A stretch of 49,011 nt of DNA from Pseudomonas cyclaminis (GTDB lineage: Bacteria > Pseudomonadota > Gammaproteobacteria > Pseudomonadales > Pseudomonadaceae). The translations under genes and the position numbers were made by a program. The stretch covers positions 1-49,011 of the forward strand of contig NZ_JADDUM010000065.1 in NCBI RefSeq assembly GCF_015163715.1. The letters are read 5' to 3'. Position 1 is the first letter of the stretch. Every line of letters starts with the position of its first letter. Positions 1 through 8,312 of the stretch are shown piece by piece. The notes under the pieces are model-generated. The model was not told the origin of the DNA and did not search any database. It worked only from the letters and a program-made list of their open reading frames with translations.

Positions 1-178
1 AAAATCTCAGTTTTAGAGGTTTTTTTAACTCTTTAAAATCAGTAACTTATTTTATGTTTGATAAGAGGGGCCCCCATCTACACAACTCTCAAAGGCTTAT
101 ACATAGCTCCGTGGTGAGCGGGCTTCTGTGTCAGCCTTTAAGAGTTGTTTAGATACCCATGCACAGTTGGATTCGTGG

Positions 179-1405
179 TCAGTTAAGGACGTCACTCAGG
201 GGAATGAAATTGACCCGATCACCCACCTCCAGGGTCGTCCCTTCCAGCACTTCCACAAACCCCTCTGCCCACGCCGCGCTGCGCAGCACGCCGGAGCTCT
301 GGTTGCGGTAGATGATCGCCTTGCCCTGCTCGATGCGCCCGCGCAGATACTCACGGCGGTTGCCCGGCTTGGGCCAGGTGAACCCCACCGGCACTTCGAA
401 ACGCAACGGTTCCACGTCGATTACCCCTTGGCGACGCAGAATGTACGGCCGCGCCAACAGGGCGAAGGTCACCAGGGTCGAGGCCGGATTACCCGGCAGG
501 CCGATCACCGGCACACCACGGAAATGCCCGACCGTCAGCGGCTTGCCTGGTTTGATCGCGAGTTTCCACAGGGCCAGTTCGCCCTCTTCGCGCAGGGCGA
601 TGCCGAGGAAGTCCGCCTCGCCCACCGACACGCCGCCGGTGGACAGGATCAGGTCGACACTGCCCAGGCCCGCCAATTGCGTGCGGGTCTGTTCCAGGTC
701 ATCCGGGAGTATCCCCGCGTCGATCACTTCGCAGCCCATGCGCGCCAGCCAGCTGCACAGCACGCGCCGGTTGCTGTTGTAGATCTGGCCGGGGCCCAGC
801 GGCAAACCAGGTTCGATCAACTCGTCACCGGTGGACAACACGGCCACACGCGGGCGACGCACGACATTCAAATGATCGCAGCCCAGGGAGGCAGCCAGGC
901 CCAGTTCAATCGGACCCAGGCGCGTGCCGGCGGACAACACGCGTTCACCGACGGTGGTTTCCTGGCCCTGGGGGCGGATGTTCTGGTCGGCGTGCAGGGG
1001 CTCGGTAAAGCTCACGCGCTGATCGGCGTGGACCACGGCGTTTTCCTGCATCTCTACGCAGTCGGCGCCTTCGGGCACCGGCGCGCCGGTGAAGATGCGT
1101 GCACACGTGCCAACGGCCAACGGCTCAGGCGCTTGTCCGGCAAAGATGCGCTGGCTCACGGCCAGAGGCTCACCCGTCCAGTCCGCCAGGCGCAGGGCGT
1201 AACCGTCCATGGCGCTGTTGGGCCACGGCGGCAGGTCGAGGGTAGAGACCAGATCCTGCGCCAGTACCCGGCCATCACACTCGGCCAGGGGCAAGGCGTG
1301 CGGCTCGCGGATGGGCGCAGCTTCGGCCAGCGCCAGCAGGTGCCGTAGCGCTTCTTCCACCGGCATGAGGGCGCCGGTCTTGCCAGGCTTACCCACGGGA
1401 TTCAC
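179..1405 (-). CDS. moeA: Molybdopterin molybdenumtransferase MoeA
   Basis: Inserts molybdate into adenylylated molybdopterin in the last step of Mo-cofactor synthesis in the cytoplasm. The 408-residue product has the usual MoeA order: N-terminal PPWPNSAMDGYAL (about residue 60), RIFTGAPVP (about 103), the MPT-binding core STGDEL (about 192) and STGGVSVGEAD (about 255), then KPGKP and GLPGNPAS near 290-310. The start used is a GTG that overlaps the 3' end of moaB by 17 bases. An internal ATG 13 codons later (1366) is an alternative, before MPVEEAL. Same strand as moaB and almost certainly co-transcribed with it; mobA runs away from the pair. Family assignment is firm, the exact start is not. 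Confidence 0.95.
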   Translation of the reverse strand: MNPVGKPGKTGALMPVEEALRHLLALAEAAPIREPHALPLAECDGRVLAQDLVSTLDLPPWPNSAMDGYALRLADWTGEPLAVSQRIFAGQAPEPLAVGTCARIFTGAPVPEGADCVEMQENAVVHADQRVSFTEPLHADQNIRPQGQETTVGERVLSAGTRLGPIELGLAASLGCDHLNVVRRPRVAVLSTGDELIEPGLPLGPGQIYNSNRRVLCSWLARMGCEVIDAGILPDDLEQTRTQLAGLGSVDLILSTGGVSVGEADFLGIALREEGELALWKLAIKPGKPLTVGHFRGVPVIGLPGNPASTLVTFALLARPYILRRQGVIDVEPLRFEVPVGFTWPKPGNRREYLRGRIEQGKAIIYRNQSSGVLRSAAWAEGFVEVLEGTTLEVGDRVNFIPLSDVLN

Positions 1406-1928
1406 AAGGCTCGGCCTGTTTCAGGTGCGGGACGAAGTTGCAGGGACGATGGCGGTTATCCAACTGCTCGGCAAGAATGCCGTCCCAACCGGTACGCACG
1501 GCATTGGTGGAACCCGGCAGGCAGCAGACCAGCGTGCCATTGGCCAGGCCGGCCAGGGCGCGGGATTGCACGGTGGAGGTGCCGATGTCGGCCACGGATA
1601 TCTGGCGGAACAGTTCGCCGAAACCATCGACCTGCTTGTCCAGCAGGCAGCTCACGGCTTCGGGGGTGCTGTCGCGACCGGTGAAGCCGGTGCCGCCCGT
1701 GATCAGCACAACCTGCACCACGTCTTCGGCAATCCAGTGGGCAACCTGGGCGCGGATTTTGTAGAGGTCGTCCTTGAGCAGCACGCGCTCGGCCAGGTAA
1801 TGACCGGCGGCGGTCAGGCGGTCGACGAAGACCTGGCCCGAGGTGTCGGTGTCCAGGGTGCGGGTGTCGCTGACGGTCAATACTGCAATGTTCAGGGGTA
1901 CGAAGGGCGCATCTGCCTTGGCTTTCAT
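1389..1928 (-). CDS. moaB: Molybdenum cofactor biosynthesis protein MoaB
   Basis: MoaB/MogA-family protein of 179 residues that adenylylates molybdopterin before metal insertion. The MoCF-binding fold is visible as LTVSDTRT near residue 18 and the nucleotide/MPT loop [16 protein letters not shown] near residues 77-92. The ATG at 1928 is the only good start. First gene of a leftward moaB-moeA unit; the downstream moeA start lies inside its last codons, which suggests translational coupling. It is divergent from mobA across a gap of 76 bases that must hold both promoters. Could equally be called MogA by function; length and context favour MoaB. Confidence 0.94.
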   Translation of the reverse strand: MKAKADAPFVPLNIAVLTVSDTRTLDTDTSGQVFVDRLTAAGHYLAERVLLKDDLYKIRAQVAHWIAEDVVQVVLITGGTGFTGRDSTPEAVSCLLDKQVDGFGELFRQISVADIGTSTVQSRALAGLANGTLVCCLPGSTNAVRTGWDGILAEQLDNRHRPCNFVPHLKQAEPCESRG

Positions 1929-2004
1929 GGCACGGTCCGGTTGTCGAAGGAACAGCCTGGTGTTATATCACAGGCCCCTGTTTACCTGCCGTAGCGGAAC
2001 CCCT

Positions 2005-2607
2005 ATGTCGATAGATTCTTCGCCCCTGCCCTGCTCGATTCTGCTCTTGTCCGGCGGACGCGGCCAGCGCATGGGCGGCCAGGACAAGGGCCTGCTGGTG
2101 TGGCGCGACCAGCCCTTGATCGCCCATCTGCAGGGCCTGGTGCGACCGCTGACGGATGACCTGATCATCTCGTGCAACCGCAACCAGGACCGCTACGCGC
2201 CCTATGCCGATACGCTGGTGAGTGACGACAGCCCGGACTTCCCGGGCCCCCTCGCCGGTATCCGCGCCGGGCTCGCCGTAGCGCGCCATGAGCACCTGCT
2301 GATATTGCCGTGCGATGTGCCGAATATCGACACACGACTACTGGCCGACCTGCGCGCGACCGCGCGGCAGAACCCATTGGTGCCCGTGATGGTACGTCAC
2401 GGCGAATTCTGGGAACCCTTGATCTGCATCATCCCCACCCACCTCAAAAACGAGGTAGAACGGGCCTGGAACACGGGTGAGCGCAGCCCGCGCAAGATCT
2501 TCCTGCAGTTGGGCGGCGTGGGCCTGGCGTGCCCGGCAGATGACCCACGCTTGGCAAACCTTAATACGCCCGAGCTGTTAAAGCCGAGCGCTGACGTGTC
2601 AGAATGA
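2005..2607 (+). CDS. mobA: Molybdenum cofactor guanylyltransferase MobA
   Basis: Transfers GMP from GTP to Mo-molybdopterin to make the bis-MGD cofactor of DMSO-reductase-family enzymes such as nitrate reductase and formate dehydrogenase. The 200-residue protein opens with the nucleotidyltransferase signature [18 protein letters not shown] (about residues 12-29) and has CDVPNI in the middle, the metal-binding Asp region of the family. I chose the ATG at 2005 because the signature then falls at the usual distance from the N-terminus; the frame stays open upstream but without a plausible start signal. It is divergent from moaB-moeA, so the three genes form a small Mo-cofactor cluster. Confidence 0.94.
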   Translation: MSIDSSPLPCSILLLSGGRGQRMGGQDKGLLVWRDQPLIAHLQGLVRPLTDDLIISCNRNQDRYAPYADTLVSDDSPDFPGPLAGIRAGLAVARHEHLLILPCDVPNIDTRLLADLRATARQNPLVPVMVRHGEFWEPLICIIPTHLKNEVERAWNTGERSPRKIFLQLGGVGLACPADDPRLANLNTPELLKPSADVSE

Positions 2608-2687
2608 ACTTTCGCACAAGGAACTTTGGCGACGTCTTACGCGTCTCAAGGTCAGCAATCAAAAAGTATTCTCTCGGAGACAAACCC

Positions 2688-2909
2688 ATGACTCAACGGA
2701 CCATCGCCGCTCTCATGCTTGCACTGGGCCTCGCCACCCTCGCCGGTTGCGCTTCGCCAACAGTGATCACACTGAATGACGGTCGCGAAATCCAGGCCGT
2801 CGACACCCCGAAATACAACGAAGATTCGGGTTTCTACGAATTCGAACAACTTGACGGCAAGCGCACCCGCATCAACAAAGATCAGGTTCGCACCGTTAAA
2901 GATCTGTAA
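2688..2909 (+). CDS. YgdI/YgdR family lipoprotein
   Basis: Small lipoprotein of 73 residues. A hydrophobic signal sequence ends in a lipobox LAGC with the acylated Cys at residue 21, and the remaining 50 or so residues (TVITLNDGREIQAVDTPKY onward) match the SH3-like YgdI/YgdR domain with its GFYEFEQLDGKRTRINKDQV core. The Asp/Glu-free residue after Cys (Ala-Ser) predicts outer-membrane sorting. The ATG at 2688 follows an AG-rich stretch (ctcggaga) that can serve as ribosome-binding site. Function in the envelope is unknown for the family. A compact terminator follows directly. Confidence 0.9.
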   Translation: MTQRTIAALMLALGLATLAGCASPTVITLNDGREIQAVDTPKYNEDSGFYEFEQLDGKRTRINKDQVRTVKDL

Positions 2910-2927
2910 GTCTTAGCGCTTTCCACC

Positions 2928-2954
2928 AAGCCCGCCTCGTGCGGGCCTTGTTGT
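2928..2954 (+). terminator. Rho-independent terminator after the YgdR-like gene
   Basis: GCCCGC (2930-2935), loop CTCGT, GCGGGC (2941-2946), then CTTGTTGTTT. It lies 20 bases past the stop codon and also faces the end of the leftward pseudouridine synthase gene. Confidence 0.75.
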
Positions 2955-2963
2955 TTGCGGGGG

Positions 2964-3854
2964 TTACCAGTCGAGGGTGATCTGGCTGCGAAAATGGCGT
3001 TCTTCGCCGGTGACCGGGTCGATAAACCGCACGCCCTGGGCCAGCAGCTTGAGGGGGTTGGCGTAATCGTCGACGGCGTCCTGGAGCACGTCCGGGTAGA
3101 ACGGGTCATTGCAGATGCTCGCCCCCAGCGCCGTCATGTGCACGCGCAGCTGGTGCTTCTTGCCGGTTACGGGAAACAGCCCATAACGCCATAGATCGCC
3201 ATTTTTTTCCCGCACTTGCACGGCCGTTTCGGTGTTGCTGGCGCCCTCGCCTTCCTGCATGCGGAAGAAGGGTTCGCCATCCACCAAACGGCTTTTGTGC
3301 ACCAATGGGAACGTTAGCCTTGGTAAGGCCGGGGCAATGGCTTCGTAGAACTTATCGATCTGGCGTGTGGGAAACAGCTGCTGATAAGCCGAGCGGCTGG
3401 CGGGGTTGGCCGAGAACAGCACCAGCCCGGCGGTGTGCCGGTCGATACGGTGCAGGGGCACCAGCGACGGGTTGTCCAGGCGACGAATCAGGCGGCGCAG
3501 CAAGGTTTGCTCGACGTACTCGCCGGCCGGGGTCACCGGCAGGAAGTGCGGCTTATCCGCCACCACCAGGTGCTCGTCGGCGTACAGGATGGTTTCCTGC
3601 ACCGGGATCACCTTTTCGTTCGGCACTTCCCGGAAGTAGTAAATGCACAGACCTTCCTTGTAGGCCAGGTCCAGGTGGATGGGGCTGCCGTTGATATCCA
3701 ACACCCGCCCACGGCCGATGCGGTCCAACCAGTGCTCACGGCTGATCGCCGGGAAGTGTTCGCACAGGCAATCGAGCACGGTCGCCCAAGGGCCAGGCGG
3801 CAGATACAGGGTGCTGGCTTGGTGTTGGGACGCGGAAAAACCGGAAGTGGACAT
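2964..3854 (-). CDS. RluA-family pseudouridine synthase
   Basis: Converts specific uridines in rRNA or tRNA to pseudouridine. The 296-residue protein carries the family catalytic motif HRIDRHTAG with the nucleophilic Asp at residue 138, preceded by LVVADKPHFLPVTPAG, the usual KP-motif strand, and followed by a KKHQLRVHM motif typical of RluA enzymes. An S4-like N-terminal part may be present but is not obvious. The ATG at 3854 (MSTSGFS) was chosen; the frame is open 15 codons further upstream. The exact RNA target cannot be read from the sequence: it resembles the RluA/YqcB-type proteins of pseudomonads that are of uncertain substrate. Confidence 0.88.
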   Translation of the reverse strand: MSTSGFSASQHQASTLYLPPGPWATVLDCLCEHFPAISREHWLDRIGRGRVLDINGSPIHLDLAYKEGLCIYYFREVPNEKVIPVQETILYADEHLVVADKPHFLPVTPAGEYVEQTLLRRLIRRLDNPSLVPLHRIDRHTAGLVLFSANPASRSAYQQLFPTRQIDKFYEAIAPALPRLTFPLVHKSRLVDGEPFFRMQEGEGASNTETAVQVREKNGDLWRYGLFPVTGKKHQLRVHMTALGASICNDPFYPDVLQDAVDDYANPLKLLAQGVRFIDPVTGEERHFRSQITLDW

Positions 3855-3926
3855 GCCGATGCTCGAAGCCTTGAAAAACCGGCGGGCATTATCCCGCATG
3901 AAGCGGGACTCAGCCTAGGGCGGATC

Positions 3927-4262
3927 TCAGGCTTTGGCCAATTGCGCTCGCAGGACAGGCGACGCACTGGCCGCTTCGGTGAACTCCTTGAGCCAGCGCA
4001 GCACATCCACCGCTTCCCAGCGGCCCGGATCGTACAAGGCGTAAAGCAGTCCCTGATAACCCACCACATCCAGTTGCTTGTGGTAACCGGCGCGCTGGAA
4101 CAACGCTTCGATCTCCGCGAAGCAGGTATTGAAATGCACTTTGTTAAAGGGCGTCTTGCCTTCCGTGACCAGGCCATCGAGGCGCAGCTCGTTCACCGCG
4201 TCGCGCACGACGTCGGCGGACATGCGATTGACGCTGCTTTTCAGTTGTTCAACATTCACCAC
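3927..4262 (-). CDS. Conserved hypothetical protein, probably LexA-controlled
   Basis: I do not recognise a named family. The 111-residue protein starts with GTG (4262 or 4259) behind AGAGGG. The N-terminal third (MSADVVRDAVNELRLDGLVTEG) could form a small helix-turn-helix or winged-helix unit; the rest is mixed helical with an aromatic stretch (GYQGLLYALYDPGRWEAVDVLRWLKEF) and no Cys pairs, signal peptide or membrane segment. It has its own promoter region between it and the glutaredoxin-like gene, and that region contains a perfect CTGT-N8-ACAG LexA box 23 bases before the start. Role in the SOS response is inference from that box alone. Confidence 0.75.
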   Translation of the reverse strand: MVNVEQLKSSVNRMSADVVRDAVNELRLDGLVTEGKTPFNKVHFNTCFAEIEALFQRAGYHKQLDVVGYQGLLYALYDPGRWEAVDVLRWLKEFTEAASASPVLRAQLAKA

Positions 4263-4284
4263 GGGCGTTCCCTCTATTCAATCG

Positions 4285-4300
4285 CTGTACAAACATACAG
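4285..4300 (-). promoter_or_regulatory. Putative LexA (SOS) box
   Basis: CTGTACAAACATACAG matches the CTGT-N8-ACAG consensus of gamma-proteobacterial LexA operators, and flanking bases (GTA after ACAG) extend the match. It ends 22 bases upstream of the GTG start of the small leftward gene at 3927-4262, where a repressor would block transcription. No second box was seen beside it. Confidence 0.65.
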
Positions 4301-4336
4301 TAACGTAATAATTGGAAACCCGCCATCGCAGAAGCG

Positions 4337-4573
4337 TCAGCGCAAGAAGGCGACAACCTGCTCAGTGTCGAAAGGCCAATCCAGTTCGGCACCGGTGTCC
4401 ACCCGTCTAAGCACCGGAATCCGCAGGCCGTAGGCTTCTGTGAGGTCAGCGGGATCGGTGATATCCACCAGTTCCACCATCAACCCGTGTTCGACGAGCG
4501 GCATGATTTCGGCTTCGGCAATCTCACAAAGATGGCAACCCAGGGTGCCGAACAGCTGGCATTCAGGAAGCAT
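4337..4573 (-). CDS. Glutaredoxin family protein (DUF836 type)
   Basis: Short thioredoxin-fold protein of 78 residues. The redox motif C13-H-L-C16 follows a beta strand (CQLFGTLGCHLCEIAEAEI), and the cis-Pro signature IPVLRR appears near residue 53 (YGLRIPVLRRVD), so the complete glutaredoxin-like core is present. This small family is usually annotated as glutaredoxin 2-like or DUF836; its physiological partner is unknown. ATG at 4573. It is transcribed away from the Kef-type antiporter gene across about 150 bases. Kef systems elsewhere are gated by glutathione adducts, so a redox partner next door is suggestive but not shown. Confidence 0.88.
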   Translation of the reverse strand: MLPECQLFGTLGCHLCEIAEAEIMPLVEHGLMVELVDITDPADLTEAYGLRIPVLRRVDTGAELDWPFDTEQVVAFLR

Positions 4574-4720
4574 GACGAAAGGACCTGATCAGAAAACAGA
4601 TCAACATTCTAGGCCTGCTCAGTAGCCGTGGCGAGCCGATAAACCCTGATCCAGATCAGCATGGCCTATAACTGATTCAGCGATTCTCGCGGCTTTTTGC
4701 CCGCTCATCCTGCAACGGAG

Positions 4721-6454
4721 ATGCTTGTGTTCGCCAACCTGCTGATCATTCTGGCCTCATCCCTGGTGGTGATTGCGTTGTTTCGCCGGCTGCAACTGCC
4801 GCCCGTGCTGGGCTACCTGTGCGTGGGCCTGGCGGTGGGGCCTACGGCGCTGGACTGGGTGAATGATAGCGAAGAGCTGCCCGATCTCGCCGAGCTTGGC
4901 GTGGTGTTCCTGCTGTTTTCCCTGGGCCTGGAGTTCTCCCTGACCAAGATGCTCGCCCTGCGCCGCGTGGTGTTTGGCCTGGGCAGTTTGCAGGTGCTGG
5001 GGTGCAGTGCGCTGCTGGGGGGCTTGTTGATGGGCTTTGGTGTGGCGCCCGGCATCGCCCTGCTGCTGGGGGCGGGGCTGGCGTTGTCCTCCACGGCGAT
5101 CGTCAGCAAAGAGCTGGGCAGCCTTGGGGAAATCTTCAGCAGCCATGGGCAGAATGCGATTGGCGTACTGCTGTTCCAGGACGTGGTGGCCGTTTTGCTG
5201 TTGACCCTGGTGCCGGTATTTGCCGGCAGCAGCGACCAGGCCTGGTACTGGGCGCTGCCGGTGACCCTGGGCAAAACCGTGGTGCTGTTTGTTGGCCTGC
5301 TACTGGCCAGTCGCTGGTTGTTGCCGCGCCTGTTCCGTGAGGTCGCCGCGTCCCATTCGGCAGAACTGTTTGTGCTGCTGGCGCTGGTGATCGTGTTGCT
5401 GACCGCCTGGCTCACCCACTTGCTTGGCCTGTCCCCGGCCCTCGGTGCGTTCCTGGCCGGCATGCTGCTGGGAGAGAGCCATTACCGCCACCAGATCGAA
5501 GCGGATATCCGCCCGTTTCGCGACATCCTGCTGGGGCTGTTTTTCGTCAGCATCGGCATGTTGATTGACCTGCAGTTGTTCATCAGCCACAGCCTGCTGA
5601 TCCTTGGCCTGACCCTTACACTGATGCTGGTTAAAGGTTGCGTGGTGGCGGTGCTGGTCAAGCTGCGCGGCAGCGACAGCGAAACAGCCTGGCGCAGCGG
5701 CCTGGCCCTCGCCCAAGGGGGTGAATTCTGTTTTGCACTGATGGCGCAGATGCAGCAAAGCCGGCTGATCCCGGACCAATTCAATGGCCTGCTGCTCGCC
5801 GCCACGTTTTGCTCAATGCTGCTGACGCCACTGCTGTTGCGTGCCGCACCGGCGATTGCCCTGCGCCTGCACCGCAAGCCCAACCAGCAAGTGCAACTGG
5901 AAGAAATCACCGCGCTCAATGCCGAGCTACGCGACCATGCGGTGATCTGTGGCTACGGCCGCGTCGGGCAGTCCATCGGGCGTTTTCTGCGCCGCGAGCA
6001 ACAAGCGTTTATCGCCCTGGATGACGACCCGGAACGGGTACAGGAAACCGCAACCGAAGACAGCAGCGTGCATTACGGCGACTGCCGTCGCGGCGCCCTG
6101 CTCAGTGCGGTGGGGCTGGAGCGCGCGCGGTTGGTGGTGATTGCCGTGGACAACAGCGATGTCGCCCTGGTGGTGCTCAAAGAAGCGCGCCGCATCAACC
6201 CCGATGTGCCGATCCTGGTGCGTACCCGCGATGACAGCCAGTGGGCTGAGTTGAAAGCTGCGGGCGCCAGCGAAGTGGTGCCCGAGCTATTGGAGTCGAG
6301 CCTGATGCTTGCCTCCCACGCCTTGATCCTGTTGGGCCTGCCGGACCAACAGGTGCAGGCGCGGGTCGATGAAGTACGGCATAACCGCTATCGACTGCTC
6401 CATGGCTTTTACACGCCGCCGGACAGCGACGACGCGCCGATCAATCCTGACTGA
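4721..6454 (+). CDS. Kef-type K+/H+ antiporter (CPA2 family) with TrkA-N domain
   Basis: Monovalent cation:proton antiporter of the inner membrane, about 577 residues. Residues 1-385 are a Na_H_exchanger domain with about 12 hydrophobic segments, including the family hallmark LSSTAIVSKEL near residue 115 and the discontinuous helix region GLFFVSIGMLID near 280. After a linker, RDHAVICGYGRVGQSIGRFL (about 405-425) opens a Rossmann RCK/TrkA-N domain that binds NAD(H) and senses redox state. Two starts compete: the ATG at 4721 directly abuts AACGGAG, while GTG at 4727 would have that site at ideal distance. Similar to KefB/KefC/YbaL; which one cannot be decided here. Confidence 0.92.
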   Translation: MLVFANLLIILASSLVVIALFRRLQLPPVLGYLCVGLAVGPTALDWVNDSEELPDLAELGVVFLLFSLGLEFSLTKMLALRRVVFGLGSLQVLGCSALLGGLLMGFGVAPGIALLLGAGLALSSTAIVSKELGSLGEIFSSHGQNAIGVLLFQDVVAVLLLTLVPVFAGSSDQAWYWALPVTLGKTVVLFVGLLLASRWLLPRLFREVAASHSAELFVLLALVIVLLTAWLTHLLGLSPALGAFLAGMLLGESHYRHQIEADIRPFRDILLGLFFVSIGMLIDLQLFISHSLLILGLTLTLMLVKGCVVAVLVKLRGSDSETAWRSGLALAQGGEFCFALMAQMQQSRLIPDQFNGLLLAATFCSMLLTPLLLRAAPAIALRLHRKPNQQVQLEEITALNAELRDHAVICGYGRVGQSIGRFLRREQQAFIALDDDPERVQETATEDSSVHYGDCRRGALLSAVGLERARLVVIAVDNSDVALVVLKEARRINPDVPILVRTRDDSQWAELKAAGASEVVPELLESSLMLASHALILLGLPDQQVQARVDEVRHNRYRLLHGFYTPPDSDDAPINPD

Positions 6455-7649
6455 CCGCGCCGATCTTGTGGATCGACAGGTCCGCGCCGTAGTACTCCTG
6501 CTCCTGGCTCAGGCGCAGGCCGCCGACGCGCTTGATCACGCCGTACACCAGCAGGCCGCCGCCAAATGCGACCGCCACGCCGAGGCCGGTGCCGATCAAC
6601 TGGCTGATCAGGCTCACGCCGCCCAGGCCGCCCAACGCCGTCTGGCCAAAGATGCCACAGGCAATCCCACCCCACACACCGCACAGACCATGCAGCGGCC
6701 ACACACCCAGCACGTCGTCAATCTTCCAGCGATCCTGGGCGGCGATAAAGCACCACACAAACAGCCCACCGGCGACTACCCCAGTGACCAGCGCGCCCAC
6801 CGGGTGCATCAAGTCGGACCCGGCGCAGATCGCCACCAGCCCGGCCAGCGGGCCGTTATGCAGGAAGCCTGGGTCGTTACGCCCGATCACCAACGCGGCC
6901 ACCGTGCCACCGACCATCGCCATCAACGAGTTGACCGCCACCAGGCCGCTGACGCCGCTGAGAGTTTGCGCGCTCATCACGTTAAAACCGAACCAGCCGA
7001 CGATGAGAATCCACGACCCGAGGGCCAGGAATGGAATGCTCGACGGGGCAAATGCGACCAGGCGCCCTTCCCTGTAGCGCCCATTACGCGGGCCGAGCAG
7101 CAACACCGCCGCCAACGCCAGCCAGCCGCCCATGGCGTGTACCACCACGGAGCCGGCAAAGTCATGGAAGCTGGCACCAAAGGTCGCAAGCAACCAGGCT
7201 TGCAGGCCGAAATTGCCGTTCCAGACCATGCCTTCGAAAAACGGGTAGATAAACGCCACGATCAATGCGGTGGCGCACAACTGCGGAGCGAACTTTGCAC
7301 GCTCGGCAATGCCGCCGGAGATGATCGCCGGGATTGCCGCCGCAAATGTCAGCAGGAAGAAGAACTTCACCAGGCCATAACCGTGGTCGGCGCTGATCAC
7401 CGCCGCCGGTTGCATGAAGCTGACGCCGTAGGAGATCCAATAGCCTATAAAGAAATAGGCCAGGGTGGAGATGGCGAAGTCGCTGAGGATCTTCGACAGT
7501 GCGTTGACCTGGTTTTTCTGGCGCACCGTGCCGACTTCCAGGAACGCGAAGCCCGCGTGCATGGCCAGCACCATGACCGCGCCGATCAGGATAAACAGGG
7601 TGTTTGAGCTGTGGACCAGGGTGTCCACCGCACTTTGCAAATTTTCCAT
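6441..7649 (-). CDS. amt: Ammonium transporter (Amt family)
   Basis: Trimeric inner-membrane channel for NH4+/NH3. The 402-residue protein has eleven predicted membrane helices and the conserved Amt elements: the helix with HDFAGSVVVHAMGG carrying the first pore His, PLHGLCGVWGG carrying the second, and ISGGIAERAKF. The ATG at 7649 (MENLQSAVDTL) gives an N-terminus with a periplasmic start as in family members. Its 3' end overlaps the Kef-type gene by 14 bases tail to tail. No glnK/glnB gene is adjacent, unlike the usual glnK-amtB operon, so this is probably a second Amt. No convincing sigma-54 promoter was found upstream. Confidence 0.94.
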   Translation of the reverse strand: MENLQSAVDTLVHSSNTLFILIGAVMVLAMHAGFAFLEVGTVRQKNQVNALSKILSDFAISTLAYFFIGYWISYGVSFMQPAAVISADHGYGLVKFFFLLTFAAAIPAIISGGIAERAKFAPQLCATALIVAFIYPFFEGMVWNGNFGLQAWLLATFGASFHDFAGSVVVHAMGGWLALAAVLLLGPRNGRYREGRLVAFAPSSIPFLALGSWILIVGWFGFNVMSAQTLSGVSGLVAVNSLMAMVGGTVAALVIGRNDPGFLHNGPLAGLVAICAGSDLMHPVGALVTGVVAGGLFVWCFIAAQDRWKIDDVLGVWPLHGLCGVWGGIACGIFGQTALGGLGGVSLISQLIGTGLGVAVAFGGGLLVYGVIKRVGGLRLSQEQEYYGADLSIHKIGAVSQD

Positions 7650-7995
7650 GGAGGTTGGCAGGCCTGCATTAAGAGCAAAAAGCACCAAAGCGGTTCAGGC
7701 CACGATTGCACGCACTAAATTGGCACCGCCGGTTCCGCCCCTCTTGAGAGGGCGTGAACCGCTTTAGCGCAGCGATCAACACAACAGGCCGTTGCCGACA
7801 GGGTTTTTCCGCGGGTTTCAGTTATTTAAGGTAAGGTTTTTGATGGCTTGAGGCCTTACCGCCCAGATTCAGCGCAGGCACTCGTGCATGCGCACCATGG
7901 CAAAGCAAAAGCTGTACCACACAATTGCACTGAACCTTCACCGATGCGGGTGACTCGAAACCACACGTACCGATCAGCCAATCACGGAGATAACC
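7650..7995. other. Intergenic region between amt and the elaB-like operon, with two inverted repeats
   Basis: 346 bases without a gene, holding the divergent promoters. An 11-base perfect inverted repeat AAAGCGGTTCA (7687-7697) and TGAACCGCTTT (7755-7765) brackets a 57-base segment that itself contains a bulged hairpin (7731-7760, GGTTC...GAACC arms). A second hairpin has arms GGTAAGG (7830-7836) and CCTTACC (7854-7860). Nothing here looks like a gene. Confidence 0.6.
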
Positions 7996-8310
7996 ATGGC
8001 CAGAAAAACAGCACAGACAGCCCAAGAAATACTGATGGCGGATTTTCAAACCCTGGTCAGTGACACCGAAAAACTGCTGGATGACACCGCGATCCTGGCC
8101 GGAGACCAGGCCGACGAGCTGCGCAGCAAGATCCATGACAGCCTGCTCAAGGCTCGCGAAACCCTGCAACTGACCGAAGACTCCTTGCGCGAGCGCGGCC
8201 AGGCGGCGGTCACTGCGACAGAAGATTACGTACAAGCCAACCCTTGGCAGTCGGTGGGTATCGCGGCCGGCGTGGGCTTTTTGATCGGCCTGCTGGCTAC
8301 AAGGCGCTAA
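7996..8310 (+). CDS. ElaB/YqjD/DUF883 family membrane-anchored protein
   Basis: A 104-residue protein of the ElaB/YqjD/YgaM family, which in E. coli is stationary-phase induced, tail-anchored in the inner membrane and binds ribosomes. Residues 1-80 are a charged amphipathic helix without Pro (DFQTLVSDTEKLLDDTAILAG...LREDRG-type pattern), followed by ANPWQSVGIAAGVGFLIGLLATRR, the diagnostic C-terminal transmembrane segment with glycine repeats. ATG preceded by ACGGAGATAACC. First gene of a three-gene rightward operon: 2 bases separate it from the YqjE-like gene, and the third gene overlaps the second by 4. Confidence 0.92.
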   Translation: MARKTAQTAQEILMADFQTLVSDTEKLLDDTAILAGDQADELRSKIHDSLLKARETLQLTEDSLRERGQAAVTATEDYVQANPWQSVGIAAGVGFLIGLLATRR

Positions 8311-8312
8311 TC

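Noticed and set aside
1..178. AT-rich 5' edge with partial repeats AACTCTTTAA and TTAAGAGTT
   Set aside because: Repeats are imperfect and 100 bases apart; nothing else supports a feature at the window edge.
128..1348. Open frame antisense to moeA
   Set aside because: Translation has no recognisable motif, while the opposite strand gives complete MoeA.
7665..7700. Sigma-54 promoter for amt on the minus strand (TTGGTGC...TTGC)
   Set aside because: The GG and GC elements are 8 bases apart; sigma-54 promoters need 10 bases.
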